This document shows, in pieces, positions 1 through 6,037 of a stretch of DNA of 6,519 nt. Source of the DNA: Verrucomicrobiales bacterium (lineage in GTDB: Bacteria > Verrucomicrobiota > Verrucomicrobiia > Limisphaerales > UBA1100); contig DPAW01000136.1 in assembly GCA_003517285.1 (NCBI GenBank), forward strand, positions 1 to 6,519. Direction: 5' to 3'. Numbering within the stretch: the stretch's first letter is position 1; each line of letters starts with the position of its first letter. Under the pieces are notes generated by a model. The model was not told the origin of the DNA. It saw nothing but the letters and a program-made list of their open reading frames with translations, and did no database searches. The position numbers and the translations under genes are program-made.

Positions 1-767
1 CGCAGGAGCGGGTCCAGCCCGCGCACAGGCAACAGCATTTGGATTTGGTCCATGCAATCGCCGACATCGGCATTGATGGAGATGTGATAAAATGTTTCAT
101 CATCTCCAGACACGGGAACGTGCAAAGGATCCTCTTCATGCCCTAACAGAGTCACGCGCAGAGGTTCCTCAAATTTCCAATACTTGGACCACTCACGCAA
201 CGTGAGCTGGGCCACTTGATCGATCATGGCCGATTCCACCTCACGAATCACGCGATCGGGGTTAACAGCAAAGCCTTTTCCGCCAAGCATTCGATCGGCC
301 ATAGTAAGCCCTAGGTGCTTGGAAATATCTATGGCGCCAATGGCGTCCAGCGGCTGAATACGAAATAGGATCAAGTGCCGTTTAGCGGGGAAATCCTTAG
401 CGTAGCGCTGGAGATCCACGATCTCCAGCGAGGATTGTTCCATGCCAAATTCAGTTCTTAAAAACAGGGATAAACGGGCGGCCAACGAACGAATGAGCAC
501 TTCGTTTAACTGTCGGAAACGATGTACCTCCGTGGAGGAGAGCGCCGCTTTTTTACCGACGGTAAAGGCATGCACGGCGCTGGCCGGCAGTTCGGTTTGG
601 TTGCCATTGGGCCGGTGAATCCGGATGGATTGCTCGGGCGCCCCGCTCTCGGCTGCCGATTCGCCTTCGGCCGTGGGATCCTCGGCAAAAGCCGTTCGCA
701 ACCCGCTCAATGGAACGGTGAGATCCTTAAACAAAGTTGCGTGTTGATGATCCATGGGCCGGGGCAT
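1..767 (-). CDS. fliM: FliM, flagellar motor switch protein (C-terminus off left edge)
   Basis: FliM forms the middle of the cytoplasmic C-ring, binding FliG above and FliN below, and normally receives CheY-P through an N-terminal peptide. I translated this reading frame by hand: 255 complete codons run from ATG at 767 to the left edge without a stop. Residues about 80-255 match the FliM middle (CheC-like) domain: RFRQLNEVLIRSLAARLS, then LEIVDLQRYAKDFP, the glycine motif MADRMLGGKG (residues 156-165), REVESAMIDQVAQLTLREW, and IQMLLPVRGLDPLL. The missing part is the rest of the middle domain and the FliN-like C-terminal domain. The start is only 6 bases after the fliL stop and in the same frame, so the protein cannot extend further upstream; ATG at 755 is an alternative. 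Neither start has a clear Shine-Dalgarno. Oddly, residues 1-75 lack the usual LSQxEIDALL peptide. The family call is strong; the exact start is less sure. Confidence 0.9.
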   Translation of the reverse strand, partial: MPRPMDHQHATLFKDLTVPLSGLRTAFAEDPTAEGESAAESGAPEQSIRIHRPNGNQTELPASAVHAFTVGKKAALSSTEVHRFRQLNEVLIRSLAARLSLFLRTEFGMEQSSLEIVDLQRYAKDFPAKRHLILFRIQPLDAIGAIDISKHLGLTMADRMLGGKGFAVNPDRVIREVESAMIDQVAQLTLREWSKYWKFEEPLRVTLLGHEEDPLHVPVSGDDETFYHISINADVGDCMDQIQMLLPVRGLDPLL

Positions 768-773
768 ATAGGT

Positions 774-1460
774 TTATTGCATAATCCACTTGGAGACGAT
801 CAGTTCTTTGATGGGATGCGTGCTGCCAAGTTGTTGCTGGTAGGCACGCTTGAGCTGAGCCTTGAGGCGTTCCTTGGTGGCGGGATTGGAAAGCGACTGC
901 ACATCTTCGGCAGACAGGTAATCCGTGGTCACCGCCTGGAGCTGCTTGGTTTTACTTTCCACCGCCTTTGGAAATCCAGCGTCCTTTTCTTCTTCGCGCA
1001 CCAAGAATATTTCCACAAGTATATAACGGGTACCACCGGAGTTGGCGGGGTTCACCACGATGCTTTCACCTTCGGGCACGATGGCCACCGGTTTCTTGGG
1101 GTCGTCCGGCTCGGCGGTGGGGTCAGCGGTTTCATCGGCGTCTTCTTTCTTCTCATCAGCGTCTTCTTTCTTCTCATCGCCCTCCCCTTTCTTCTCATCG
1201 CCGTCTTTCTGAACTTGGCCTTGAGTACCATTGGTGTCGGAGGCGGCCGCGATTGCCTTGGAAATTTGCTTGGGCAGGATCACGGCTACCATAACCCCAA
1301 CACCGGCCACGGTGATGACGGCGGAGAGGAGCATGGGCACGAGCACGCTTGGGGCCTTGGGCTCCTGAATGGGAGCCTCCTCTACAGCCTCGGCGCCGGC
1401 CTCCACGGCCTCGTTTGCCTCGGCGTTTTGTTCCTGATTTTGTGCTTCTTCGTCAGCCAT
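774..1460 (-). CDS. fliL: FliL, flagellar basal body/stator-associated membrane protein
   Basis: FliL is a single-pass inner-membrane protein whose periplasmic domain surrounds and supports the MotAB stator. This 228-residue protein has an acidic cytoplasmic N-terminus (residues 1-35, rich in Glu and Ala), one membrane segment at about 39-62, and a long charged linker (about 75-125). The linker contains three 7-residue repeats of the DEKK type. The FliL core follows at about 126-228: SIVVNPANSGGTRYILVEIFLV, a region resembling the family's SPFH-like fold, and the C-terminal ELIVSKWIMQ that parallels the usual hydrophobic FliL ending. It is longer than many FliL proteins because of the N-terminus and linker. 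The start is supported by a good Shine-Dalgarno (AAGAGGA) 8 bases upstream. It lies 35 bases after flgE and 6 bases before fliM, as in Bacillus-type operons but without swrD in between. Confidence 0.92.
   Translation of the reverse strand: MADEEAQNQEQNAEANEAVEAGAEAVEEAPIQEPKAPSVLVPMLLSAVITVAGVGVMVAVILPKQISKAIAAASDTNGTQGQVQKDGDEKKGEGDEKKEDADEKKEDADETADPTAEPDDPKKPVAIVPEGESIVVNPANSGGTRYILVEIFLVREEEKDAGFPKAVESKTKQLQAVTTDYLSAEDVQSLSNPATKERLKAQLKRAYQQQLGSTHPIKELIVSKWIMQ
1141..1203 (-). repeat. Three 21-bp tandem repeats in the fliL linker
   Basis: On the plus strand three successive 21-base units run from 1141, 1162 and 1183. The first two share their first 17 bases exactly, and the third differs from them by two bases in that stretch. 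In protein they are 7-residue periods of the form xxDEKKx within the FliL linker (residues about 86-106), followed by a degenerate fourth unit, DADETAD. Such in-frame repeats change linker length without breaking the reading frame. Confidence 0.85.
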
Positions 1461-1468
1461 TTTAGGAT

Positions 1469-1475
1469 TCCTCTT
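1469..1475 (-). promoter_or_regulatory. Ribosome binding site of fliL
   Basis: AAGAGGA on the minus strand lies 8 bases before the fliL ATG at 1460. It is the best Shine-Dalgarno match in the window and fixes the fliL start. It sits in the 35-base gap after flgE. Confidence 0.75.
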
Positions 1476-1495
1476 ATTTGGTTAAATTATCGGTT

Positions 1496-2923
1496 TTAAC
1501 GCTTAAGCGCCATCATTTCCTTTAGGATTTCATCAGCCGTGGAGATCACGCGAGCATTGGCCTGAAAAGCGCGTTGCGTGGTAATCATCCGCGAAAATTC
1601 ATCTGCCATATCGACATTGGAAAGCTCCAAGGAACCTGCAGCAAGCCGCCCCGTACCACCTTCGCCGGGGGCTTGGGCGTTGCTCAGGATTTCTGCACTG
1701 CCGGCACTATCAGCGGTAATACCATAAGCTCCGGCGGCGGCGAGATTGTTAAAGCGGTTGGCACCGATCTTAGTTAGGGTCTGTTCGTTTTTAAATGTTT
1801 GCAGCAGAACTTGGCCGCGATCGTATTGTGTACCGTCGGTCAGTAGCATTTTGACTTTGCCATCCGCACCGAAGTTGTATTGCGAGATACTGGCTCCACC
1901 GGCCACGGTGATGGAAGTGAGAGTACCTGAATCAGCGTATAATTCAAAATCGAGCGATCCGGCCGAAGTCAGATCCACCTTATTAGTGCCGGCTGTGGCA
2001 TCGGCGGAGGTGGTGTGGAAATGAACATCATCGCCTGACACACTGACGAAATAAGAGTTCCCCGCGGTTAACCCTCCGGGAATGGTGCCCTCCTTGACAT
2101 ACACGGTGTTGCCAGTGCTCAGTCCGTGGCCGGATAGGGTGATTTTGTCGTTCGAGGTATCGGTAGTAAACCCAGTTTTTGCGGTGATAGTTGCATCGGT
2201 GAAATTCACGGCATTGGCACCGGTGGCAGCTTCGGCCGCAGTGCTATGCAAGGTGAAGGTGTCGTCACTGGCCTTGTTCACAAAGAATACTTTGTCGACG
2301 GTGTTCGTGTCATTTGCAATGGCCGGCAGGGTTGATGGAAATTTGATTTGATTACCTGTGCTAAAGCCGTGCGCGGTTTTTGTGAAGAGGTTGGTGGAGT
2401 AATTCAGGCTGACCCCAGTTCGGTCGGGGGTGTATTGGCCGACATCCAGTCTGATATCTCCAATTTCGGCTTGCTCTGAGGTAGTATAGGCAGGGGCCAT
2501 TTTGTTTTTGCCTTGGACACGGAAACCATCGTTGGTGACGAGATATCCGTTTTTGTCCTCACGAAAATCTCCGGCGCGAGTGGCAAACAACTCGTTGGTG
2601 GTGGTGTCTTTTACGAGGAAAAACCCTTTGCCGTTTACTGCCATATCGGTGCGCACGCCAGTGTTTTTCATGGCGCCCTGCGTAAAGGTATTCTTGATGG
2701 CGGACACAGACATGCCGTTGCCTACCTGCATACCCGCTGCACCAGAAGTGTTGGCGGTGTCGGGCGTAGGGGCACGAAGGGTCTGGGAAAGGGTATCCTG
2801 AAACTCAACCCGGGCACCCTTGTAGGCGACGGTGTTTATGTTAGCGAGGTTGTTACCAATCACATCCAAGCTGGTCTGGAATTGGCGCATGCCAAGCACG
2901 CCGGTGTTTAATGCACGAATCAT
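1496..2923 (-). CDS. flgE: FlgE, flagellar hook protein with internal duplicated module
   Basis: FlgE polymerises into the hook, the universal joint outside the cell, after export through the flagellar type III apparatus. This 475-residue protein has the rod/hook-family N-terminus (residues about 1-45: LGMRQFQTSLDVIGNNLANI then NTVAYKGARVEFQD). The conserved GVRTDMAVNGKGFFLV stretch at about 89-104 and the FATRAGDFREDKNGYLVTND stretch at about 113-132 follow. The C-terminus at about 433-475 (ELSNVDMADEFSRMITTQRA, then FQANARVISTADEILKEMMA) is typical of FlgE, and the length and position after flgD favour FlgE over FlgG or FlgF. Between the conserved ends, residues about 179-322 hold two related modules of some 65 residues each, starting HGFSTGN and HGLSTGN. 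These belong to the variable, outward-facing part of the hook subunit. The start has only a weak upstream GGGAAAG, 10 bases away. Confidence 0.93.
   Translation of the reverse strand: MIRALNTGVLGMRQFQTSLDVIGNNLANINTVAYKGARVEFQDTLSQTLRAPTPDTANTSGAAGMQVGNGMSVSAIKNTFTQGAMKNTGVRTDMAVNGKGFFLVKDTTTNELFATRAGDFREDKNGYLVTNDGFRVQGKNKMAPAYTTSEQAEIGDIRLDVGQYTPDRTGVSLNYSTNLFTKTAHGFSTGNQIKFPSTLPAIANDTNTVDKVFFVNKASDDTFTLHSTAAEAATGANAVNFTDATITAKTGFTTDTSNDKITLSGHGLSTGNTVYVKEGTIPGGLTAGNSYFVSVSGDDVHFHTTSADATAGTNKVDLTSAGSLDFELYADSGTLTSITVAGGASISQYNFGADGKVKMLLTDGTQYDRGQVLLQTFKNEQTLTKIGANRFNNLAAAGAYGITADSAGSAEILSNAQAPGEGGTGRLAAGSLELSNVDMADEFSRMITTQRAFQANARVISTADEILKEMMALKR
1958..2152 (-). repeat. Second copy of the HGxSTGN module in FlgE
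   Basis: Residues about 258-322 of FlgE contain HGLSTGNTVYV, then YFVSVSGDDVHFHTTSADAT, then a VDLT ending. They match the first copy in order and spacing of motifs. This is a protein-level repeat; boundaries are approximate. Confidence 0.75.
2192..2389 (-). repeat. First copy of the HGxSTGN module in FlgE
   Basis: Residues about 179-244 of FlgE contain HGFSTGNQIKF, then VFFVNKASDDTFTLHSTAAE, then a VNFT ending. The pattern resembles short beta-rich repeats that I associate with phage tail and other surface proteins. That resemblance is from memory, not from a search. Confidence 0.75.
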
Positions 2924-2939
2924 GACTGTTTTTCTTTCC

Positions 2940-3380
2940 CTATGGTTGTTGCGGAGTCTCCGAGTGCACTTCGATCACTGAATCCAGATCGTAGGTCTGG
3001 CCATTCAGGATCACACTCACGTCACCATCCTTGTTGACTTTGAGGTCCGTCACGATTCCGTTCGTAAAGACTTGGTTTTCCTTTTCACCGGTGGCGACCT
3101 TCACAGGTTTGCCCATGAGAGCGGTGCCTTGGGTGAGGCTGTAGCTTTGGCGGAGTTGTTGGAGATCCGCACTCATCTCCTTGGTTTGCTCCAGGCTGGT
3201 GAATTGAGCCATCTGCGCGATGAACTCGGTGTCACTCACCGGCTTAAGCGGATCCTGGTTGCGCATCTGGGTGACGAGCAGGTTCAAAAACTCAGTTTGC
3301 CCCATGGTCTTGGCCGGTAACCGCTCGAGATTGTCGGGCGGTGCGGTCATTTGCGATTGAATGTCGGCTGCACTGATCAT
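2940..3380 (-). CDS. flgD: FlgD, hook assembly scaffold (hook cap), short form
   Basis: FlgD caps the growing hook and is needed for FlgE polymerisation; it is removed when the hook is finished. The 146-residue product carries the signature FlgD N-terminal region at about 27-70: MGQTEFLNLLVTQMRNQDPL, KPVSDTEFIAQMAQFTSLEQ, and TKEM. A small beta domain follows at about 85-140 (LMGKPVKVA, GIVTDLKVNKDGDVSVILNG, YDLDSVIEV). Compared with the enteric protein of about 230 residues it lacks the FlgD Ig-like domain; short FlgD proteins of this size are known in Bacillus-type operons. It starts 17 bases after fliK and ends 16 bases before flgE. Its leader (AAATAAGAG, 10 bases before ATG) is identical in sequence and spacing to that of fliL. 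Confidence 0.93.
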   Translation of the reverse strand: MISAADIQSQMTAPPDNLERLPAKTMGQTEFLNLLVTQMRNQDPLKPVSDTEFIAQMAQFTSLEQTKEMSADLQQLRQSYSLTQGTALMGKPVKVATGEKENQVFTNGIVTDLKVNKDGDVSVILNGQTYDLDSVIEVHSETPQQP

Positions 3381-3397
3381 GGTTCAAATTCTCTTAT

Positions 3398-4750
3398 TTA
3401 CGCCCAGCTTTGCCAGCCGTCGTAGGCTTCCTCAACTTTATCGGTGGATTCTGGCGCGGTGGTGCGGGTAGGTTCCTTGTCCCGGGTAACGGCCATGCCC
3501 AAAGCGGCCCAATCGGCTTCTTCATCGCCGATTTGGAATTCCGTCGGGTGGGATTGAGGTTGGCCTTGGCGGTTAAACTGGCGAGGATCGGAATCACGCG
3601 TGTTTTCCTCGGAATCTTCGGAAGCCAAATCGCCGAGGTTGACGCCGCGCTCGGAGAGTTGTTGCTGGAGTTCGTTCCAACCGGAAGCCAACTGACGACC
3701 ATCGCCTTGATGCATGCGGGCCTCGATCTCCACGCCGCCGGCACCGTACTTGATGGTGAGCTGCATTTCGGTGTCGTTATCCGGCTGCACCTTCACGGTC
3801 ATTTCATTTTCGCCACGCACACGGAAAGTGGTCACGGCGTCCCAAATTTTCTCCAAAATGGGATTCAACGCCCCTTGAGGCGCGGTGGCCGCTTGGGCCG
3901 GGGTGACGCCGCTGACGGCCGGGGTGGCACTTTGCACGGAAGTCACGGGGAGAATGGTTTCCTTCGGTGTTTCCTTCGGTAAATCCTGTTGAGCCGATTG
4001 CTGGCCGGATCGCGGGCTGGTCTCGGCGGCACCGGTGGCCGGACGCAATTCCTCCACAAGCACGGGCTTCGCTTCCAGTTTTGGAGCGAGGGGCTTGGAA
4101 GGCATCGTCATATTATCGGTTTTCGGAGCAACTTGCGTGCCGTCTTTGGCTACCGATTGGGACACCATCTCCTTGAGCACGGGATTGGGTTGCTGAGTGG
4201 CCGGCTTGGAAAGGGTGTTTTGCTCGCGCACCTGGTCGGCCTTGGCTTGATCGGCCTTGGTGAGTTGCTGGAATTCCTGCACCCGGTTGCGGGCTCTAGT
4301 GGCGGTGCGTTGTTGCTGTCGTTTGAGGGCGGCTTGCGCCTTGGCTTCCTGAGTGGTCTCGGTGGTTTGCTTGGATTCCACTTTCTTGAGTTTGGGCTGA
4401 ACTTCGGTAGGAGTAGCAACTTCCTGTTTCTGGACGGCCTCCGCCTTGATGACTTTTTTGGCAGTTTGCTTTTGCAATTCCGTGGCGCGCACGAGGCCGG
4501 TGAGGGCTTCGCTGGCTTCCACTTCCTTATGTTTCTTGGGGGCGTTGTCTTTTTTCCGGGTGTTTTGTTCCTCGTCTTCCTCGGAACGTTTGGCGGTGTC
4601 TTCCTCCTCAGTTTTCATTTTCTGGGAGGCATCTTCAAAAATCTTGTCGAACTGTTCAGCATCACCTGCACTGCGGGTGGATGGCGCCAAGCCGAGCACG
4701 GCATCCTGTGTGGTGGCCGGTTTCTGTACGGTGGTGGGGGGGGCTTCCAT
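3398..4750 (-). CDS. fliK: FliK, flagellar hook-length control protein
   Basis: FliK is exported while the hook grows; it measures hook length and its C-terminal domain switches the export gate FlhB to filament substrates. The first 300 or so residues are low-complexity and rich in Lys, Glu, Gln, Thr and Pro (ruler region). A Flg_hook-type C-terminal domain follows at about 300-380: ENEMTVKVQPDNDTEMQLTI, GGVEIEARM, then LQQQLSERGVNLGDL. A hydrophilic tail ends in YDGWQSWA. I place the start at ATG 4750 (450 residues): it is preceded by GAGGAG at 10-base spacing and lies one base after the upstream stop. A longer reading from TTG at 4780 would overlap the upstream gene and lacks support. Identity rests on the C-terminal domain, the composition and the position between the MotE-like gene and flgD. 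A run of eight C follows the start codon closely. Confidence 0.85.
   Translation of the reverse strand: MEAPPTTVQKPATTQDAVLGLAPSTRSAGDAEQFDKIFEDASQKMKTEEEDTAKRSEEDEEQNTRKKDNAPKKHKEVEASEALTGLVRATELQKQTAKKVIKAEAVQKQEVATPTEVQPKLKKVESKQTTETTQEAKAQAALKRQQQRTATRARNRVQEFQQLTKADQAKADQVREQNTLSKPATQQPNPVLKEMVSQSVAKDGTQVAPKTDNMTMPSKPLAPKLEAKPVLVEELRPATGAAETSPRSGQQSAQQDLPKETPKETILPVTSVQSATPAVSGVTPAQAATAPQGALNPILEKIWDAVTTFRVRGENEMTVKVQPDNDTEMQLTIKYGAGGVEIEARMHQGDGRQLASGWNELQQQLSERGVNLGDLASEDSEENTRDSDPRQFNRQGQPQSHPTEFQIGDEEADWAALGMAVTRDKEPTRTTAPESTDKVEEAYDGWQSWA
4736..4743 (-). repeat. C8 homopolymer in codons 3-5 of fliK
   Basis: Eight consecutive C on the coding strand (G on the plus strand) begin 7 bases after the A of the fliK ATG and encode the Ala-Pro-Pro at residues 3-5. 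A length change would frameshift fliK almost from its start. Confidence 0.9.
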
Positions 4751-4751
4751 G

Positions 4752-5564
4752 TTACGGGGTCTCCTCGGGTTTAGGATCAATAGCCTCAGCCTTCATGGTT
4801 TTCCGATGATGCTGGATGAGGTTTTGGTAAAGTTCTGGATCGCTGGTGTCTCCACTAAGCAGAGTGCGAAATACCAACGCCTGATTGGTGGGAGCCAGGT
4901 ACTGAAATACCTTGCCATTAAGCGTCGGATCCTCGGTCAGGTTGGCACGTAAAATCTGCCGCACCACGGCCGGGCCATCAGGCTGGTCTGGCAACAACAG
5001 ATTCTCGTAAATCCGCGCCATTTCCTGCAAGCGCGCCTCTTCCTCCCGGCGAATGAGATGGATGCGGCCCTCAAATAGTTGATCCAACTGATTGCGAGTG
5101 CGGGTGATGTTGTTGGTGTGATAATGCAAGGCCTGAAGCTGTTCGCCCAAGTGGGTTTCCAATTCGTTCAACTCCCCTTCGCGTTGCTGTAGGTAATTCC
5201 AGCGATTGCGCATTTCGGACATTAGAATGGCAATGTTCGGGTTGGTAAAATCCAGTTCGCCGGGCGAGGTCACGGCGTTCAGCGTTTGGAAGGCAGACAC
5301 AATCCGCTCGTCCTGTTTGGGTTTCTCCTCCTGATACACTTCTTGTTCGGGCGTCTTGGGGGCATCGACCACGGTCTCGGGTTTCTCCTCCACGGTGGCG
5401 TTGGTATCCTCCTGACCGGCCTCCATTTTTTTGATGTACGCCTGCAAATCCTTGTTCTTGAGAATCATATTGGTAGCCCACCATGTCATGCCGGCCAAAC
5501 ACGCCAGCACCACCGCCACCCCCAGAATCATCTGGCCCATGCGGGATGTGAGAAATTTTTTCAT
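4752..5564 (-). CDS. MotE/FlbB/YlxF-like flagellar membrane protein
   Basis: This 270-residue protein has a short positive N-terminus (MKKFLTSRMG), one membrane segment at about 12-30, and an acidic/proline linker at about 48-85. A predicted long coiled coil follows at about 113-183, rich in Arg, Glu, Gln and Leu. The C-terminal helical module (about 178-255) includes ARIYENLLLPDQPDGPAVVR, then VFQYLAPTNQALVFRTLLS. This architecture and the position between fliJ and fliK match the YlxF/FlbB/MotE group, whose C-terminus resembles the MgtE N-terminal domain. The Lys-rich start implies that most of the protein lies outside the inner membrane. In Helicobacter MotE chaperones the stator-linked MotC, and in Borrelia FlbB builds the periplasmic collar; a stator or collar role here is inferred. 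It starts 17 bases after fliJ without an obvious Shine-Dalgarno, and ends one base before fliK. Orthology is likely but sequence divergence keeps it open. Confidence 0.7.
   Translation of the reverse strand: MKKFLTSRMGQMILGVAVVLACLAGMTWWATNMILKNKDLQAYIKKMEAGQEDTNATVEEKPETVVDAPKTPEQEVYQEEKPKQDERIVSAFQTLNAVTSPGELDFTNPNIAILMSEMRNRWNYLQQREGELNELETHLGEQLQALHYHTNNITRTRNQLDQLFEGRIHLIRREEEARLQEMARIYENLLLPDQPDGPAVVRQILRANLTEDPTLNGKVFQYLAPTNQALVFRTLLSGDTSDPELYQNLIQHHRKTMKAEAIDPKPEETP
4761..4766 (-). promoter_or_regulatory. Ribosome binding site of fliK
   Basis: GAGGAG on the minus strand lies 10 bases before ATG 4750 and inside the last codons of the MotE-like gene. It decides between this ATG and the longer TTG reading at 4780, and suggests translational coupling between the two genes. 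Confidence 0.6.
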
Positions 5565-5581
5565 GGGTCAATCTACGTCCA

Positions 5582-6037
5582 TTACCATTTCCGGGCAAAA
5601 CCACCGGCTTCGCGCAGGAGCACCATTTCATCAATGGCCTGCTGCTCGGTTCGGGCCAGCTCGCGATCGTGCGCGGCTTGTTGTTGGTCCCGCATTTTTT
5701 CTAGGGCTTCCCGACGGCAACGGGCCGTGAGGAGTTCCTGCCATTTGGCATCGGTTTCGGTTTGGCGCTCGGCCACCACGGGCTCCAGTTGGCTGAGCTG
5801 CCCGCGTAATTCTCGCAGAGCGGTTTGTAGATGTGCCAGTGTTCCGGTAGCCGCCTGGCCGGCAAATGCCTGCTGACAAGCCGTCAGGTTGCCTTCAATC
5901 GCCTCTTCCACCGCCCGCTGAAAACTCAGTGCTTCCTCAAGGTGCGCCTGAGCCTGGGCATACACCTCACCAGCCTGAGTCTCTTCATTGACCCGGACTT
6001 CCAGCACGGCTTTCAGCTTAAATCGGAATGGTTTCAT
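5582..6037 (-). CDS. fliJ: FliJ, flagellar export ATPase stalk/chaperone protein
   Basis: FliJ is a coiled-coil protein that sits in the centre of the FliI ATPase ring, touches the export gate FlhA and escorts export chaperones. The 151-residue product has the usual FliJ opening (MKPFRFKLKAVLEVRVNEE) and is almost entirely charged and Ala/Gln/Glu/Leu-rich helix, as expected for its antiparallel coiled coil. It ends FARKW. The length is close to that of known FliJ proteins. Its ATG overlaps the fliI stop as ATGA (6034-6037), so the two are probably translationally coupled. FliJ sequences are poorly conserved, so the call depends on the N-terminal motif, composition and location directly after fliI. 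Confidence 0.88.
   Translation of the reverse strand: MKPFRFKLKAVLEVRVNEETQAGEVYAQAQAHLEEALSFQRAVEEAIEGNLTACQQAFAGQAATGTLAHLQTALRELRGQLSQLEPVVAERQTETDAKWQELLTARCRREALEKMRDQQQAAHDRELARTEQQAIDEMVLLREAGGFARKW

Noticed and set aside
1141..1203. Tandem units as a CRISPR array
   Set aside because: The units are directly adjacent with no spacers, are only 21 bases long, and encode an in-frame repeat in FliL.
522..1499. Long plus-strand open frame (325 codons) opposite fliM and fliL
   Set aside because: It lies antisense to two clearly recognisable flagellar genes. Its product is a Gly/Leu/Phe/His-rich mixture with no family resemblance, as expected from the reverse complement of Glu/Lys/Ala/Pro codons.
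1479..1500. GTTAAA/TTTAAC inverted repeat after flgE as a terminator
   Set aside because: The stem is only 6 AT-rich base pairs with an 8-base loop and has no following T-run in the transcribed direction. Termination here would also cut off fliL and fliM in the operon.
3989..4774. Plus-strand open frame (261 codons) opposite fliK, rich in Phe, Leu and Gly and looking membrane-like
   Set aside because: The hydrophobic look is the antisense image of the Lys/Glu/Gln-rich FliK ruler region. There is no plausible start context or family match.
4751..4780. Longer fliK starting at TTG 4780
   Set aside because: ATG 4750 has a GAGGAG at acceptable spacing and follows the upstream stop by one base, whereas the TTG lies deep in the upstream gene with no Shine-Dalgarno.
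5071..5634. Minus-strand open frame (187 codons) across the fliJ/MotE-like junction
   Set aside because: It is out of frame with both real genes, has odd composition (Gly, Arg and His runs) and resembles nothing; it is a frame shadow.
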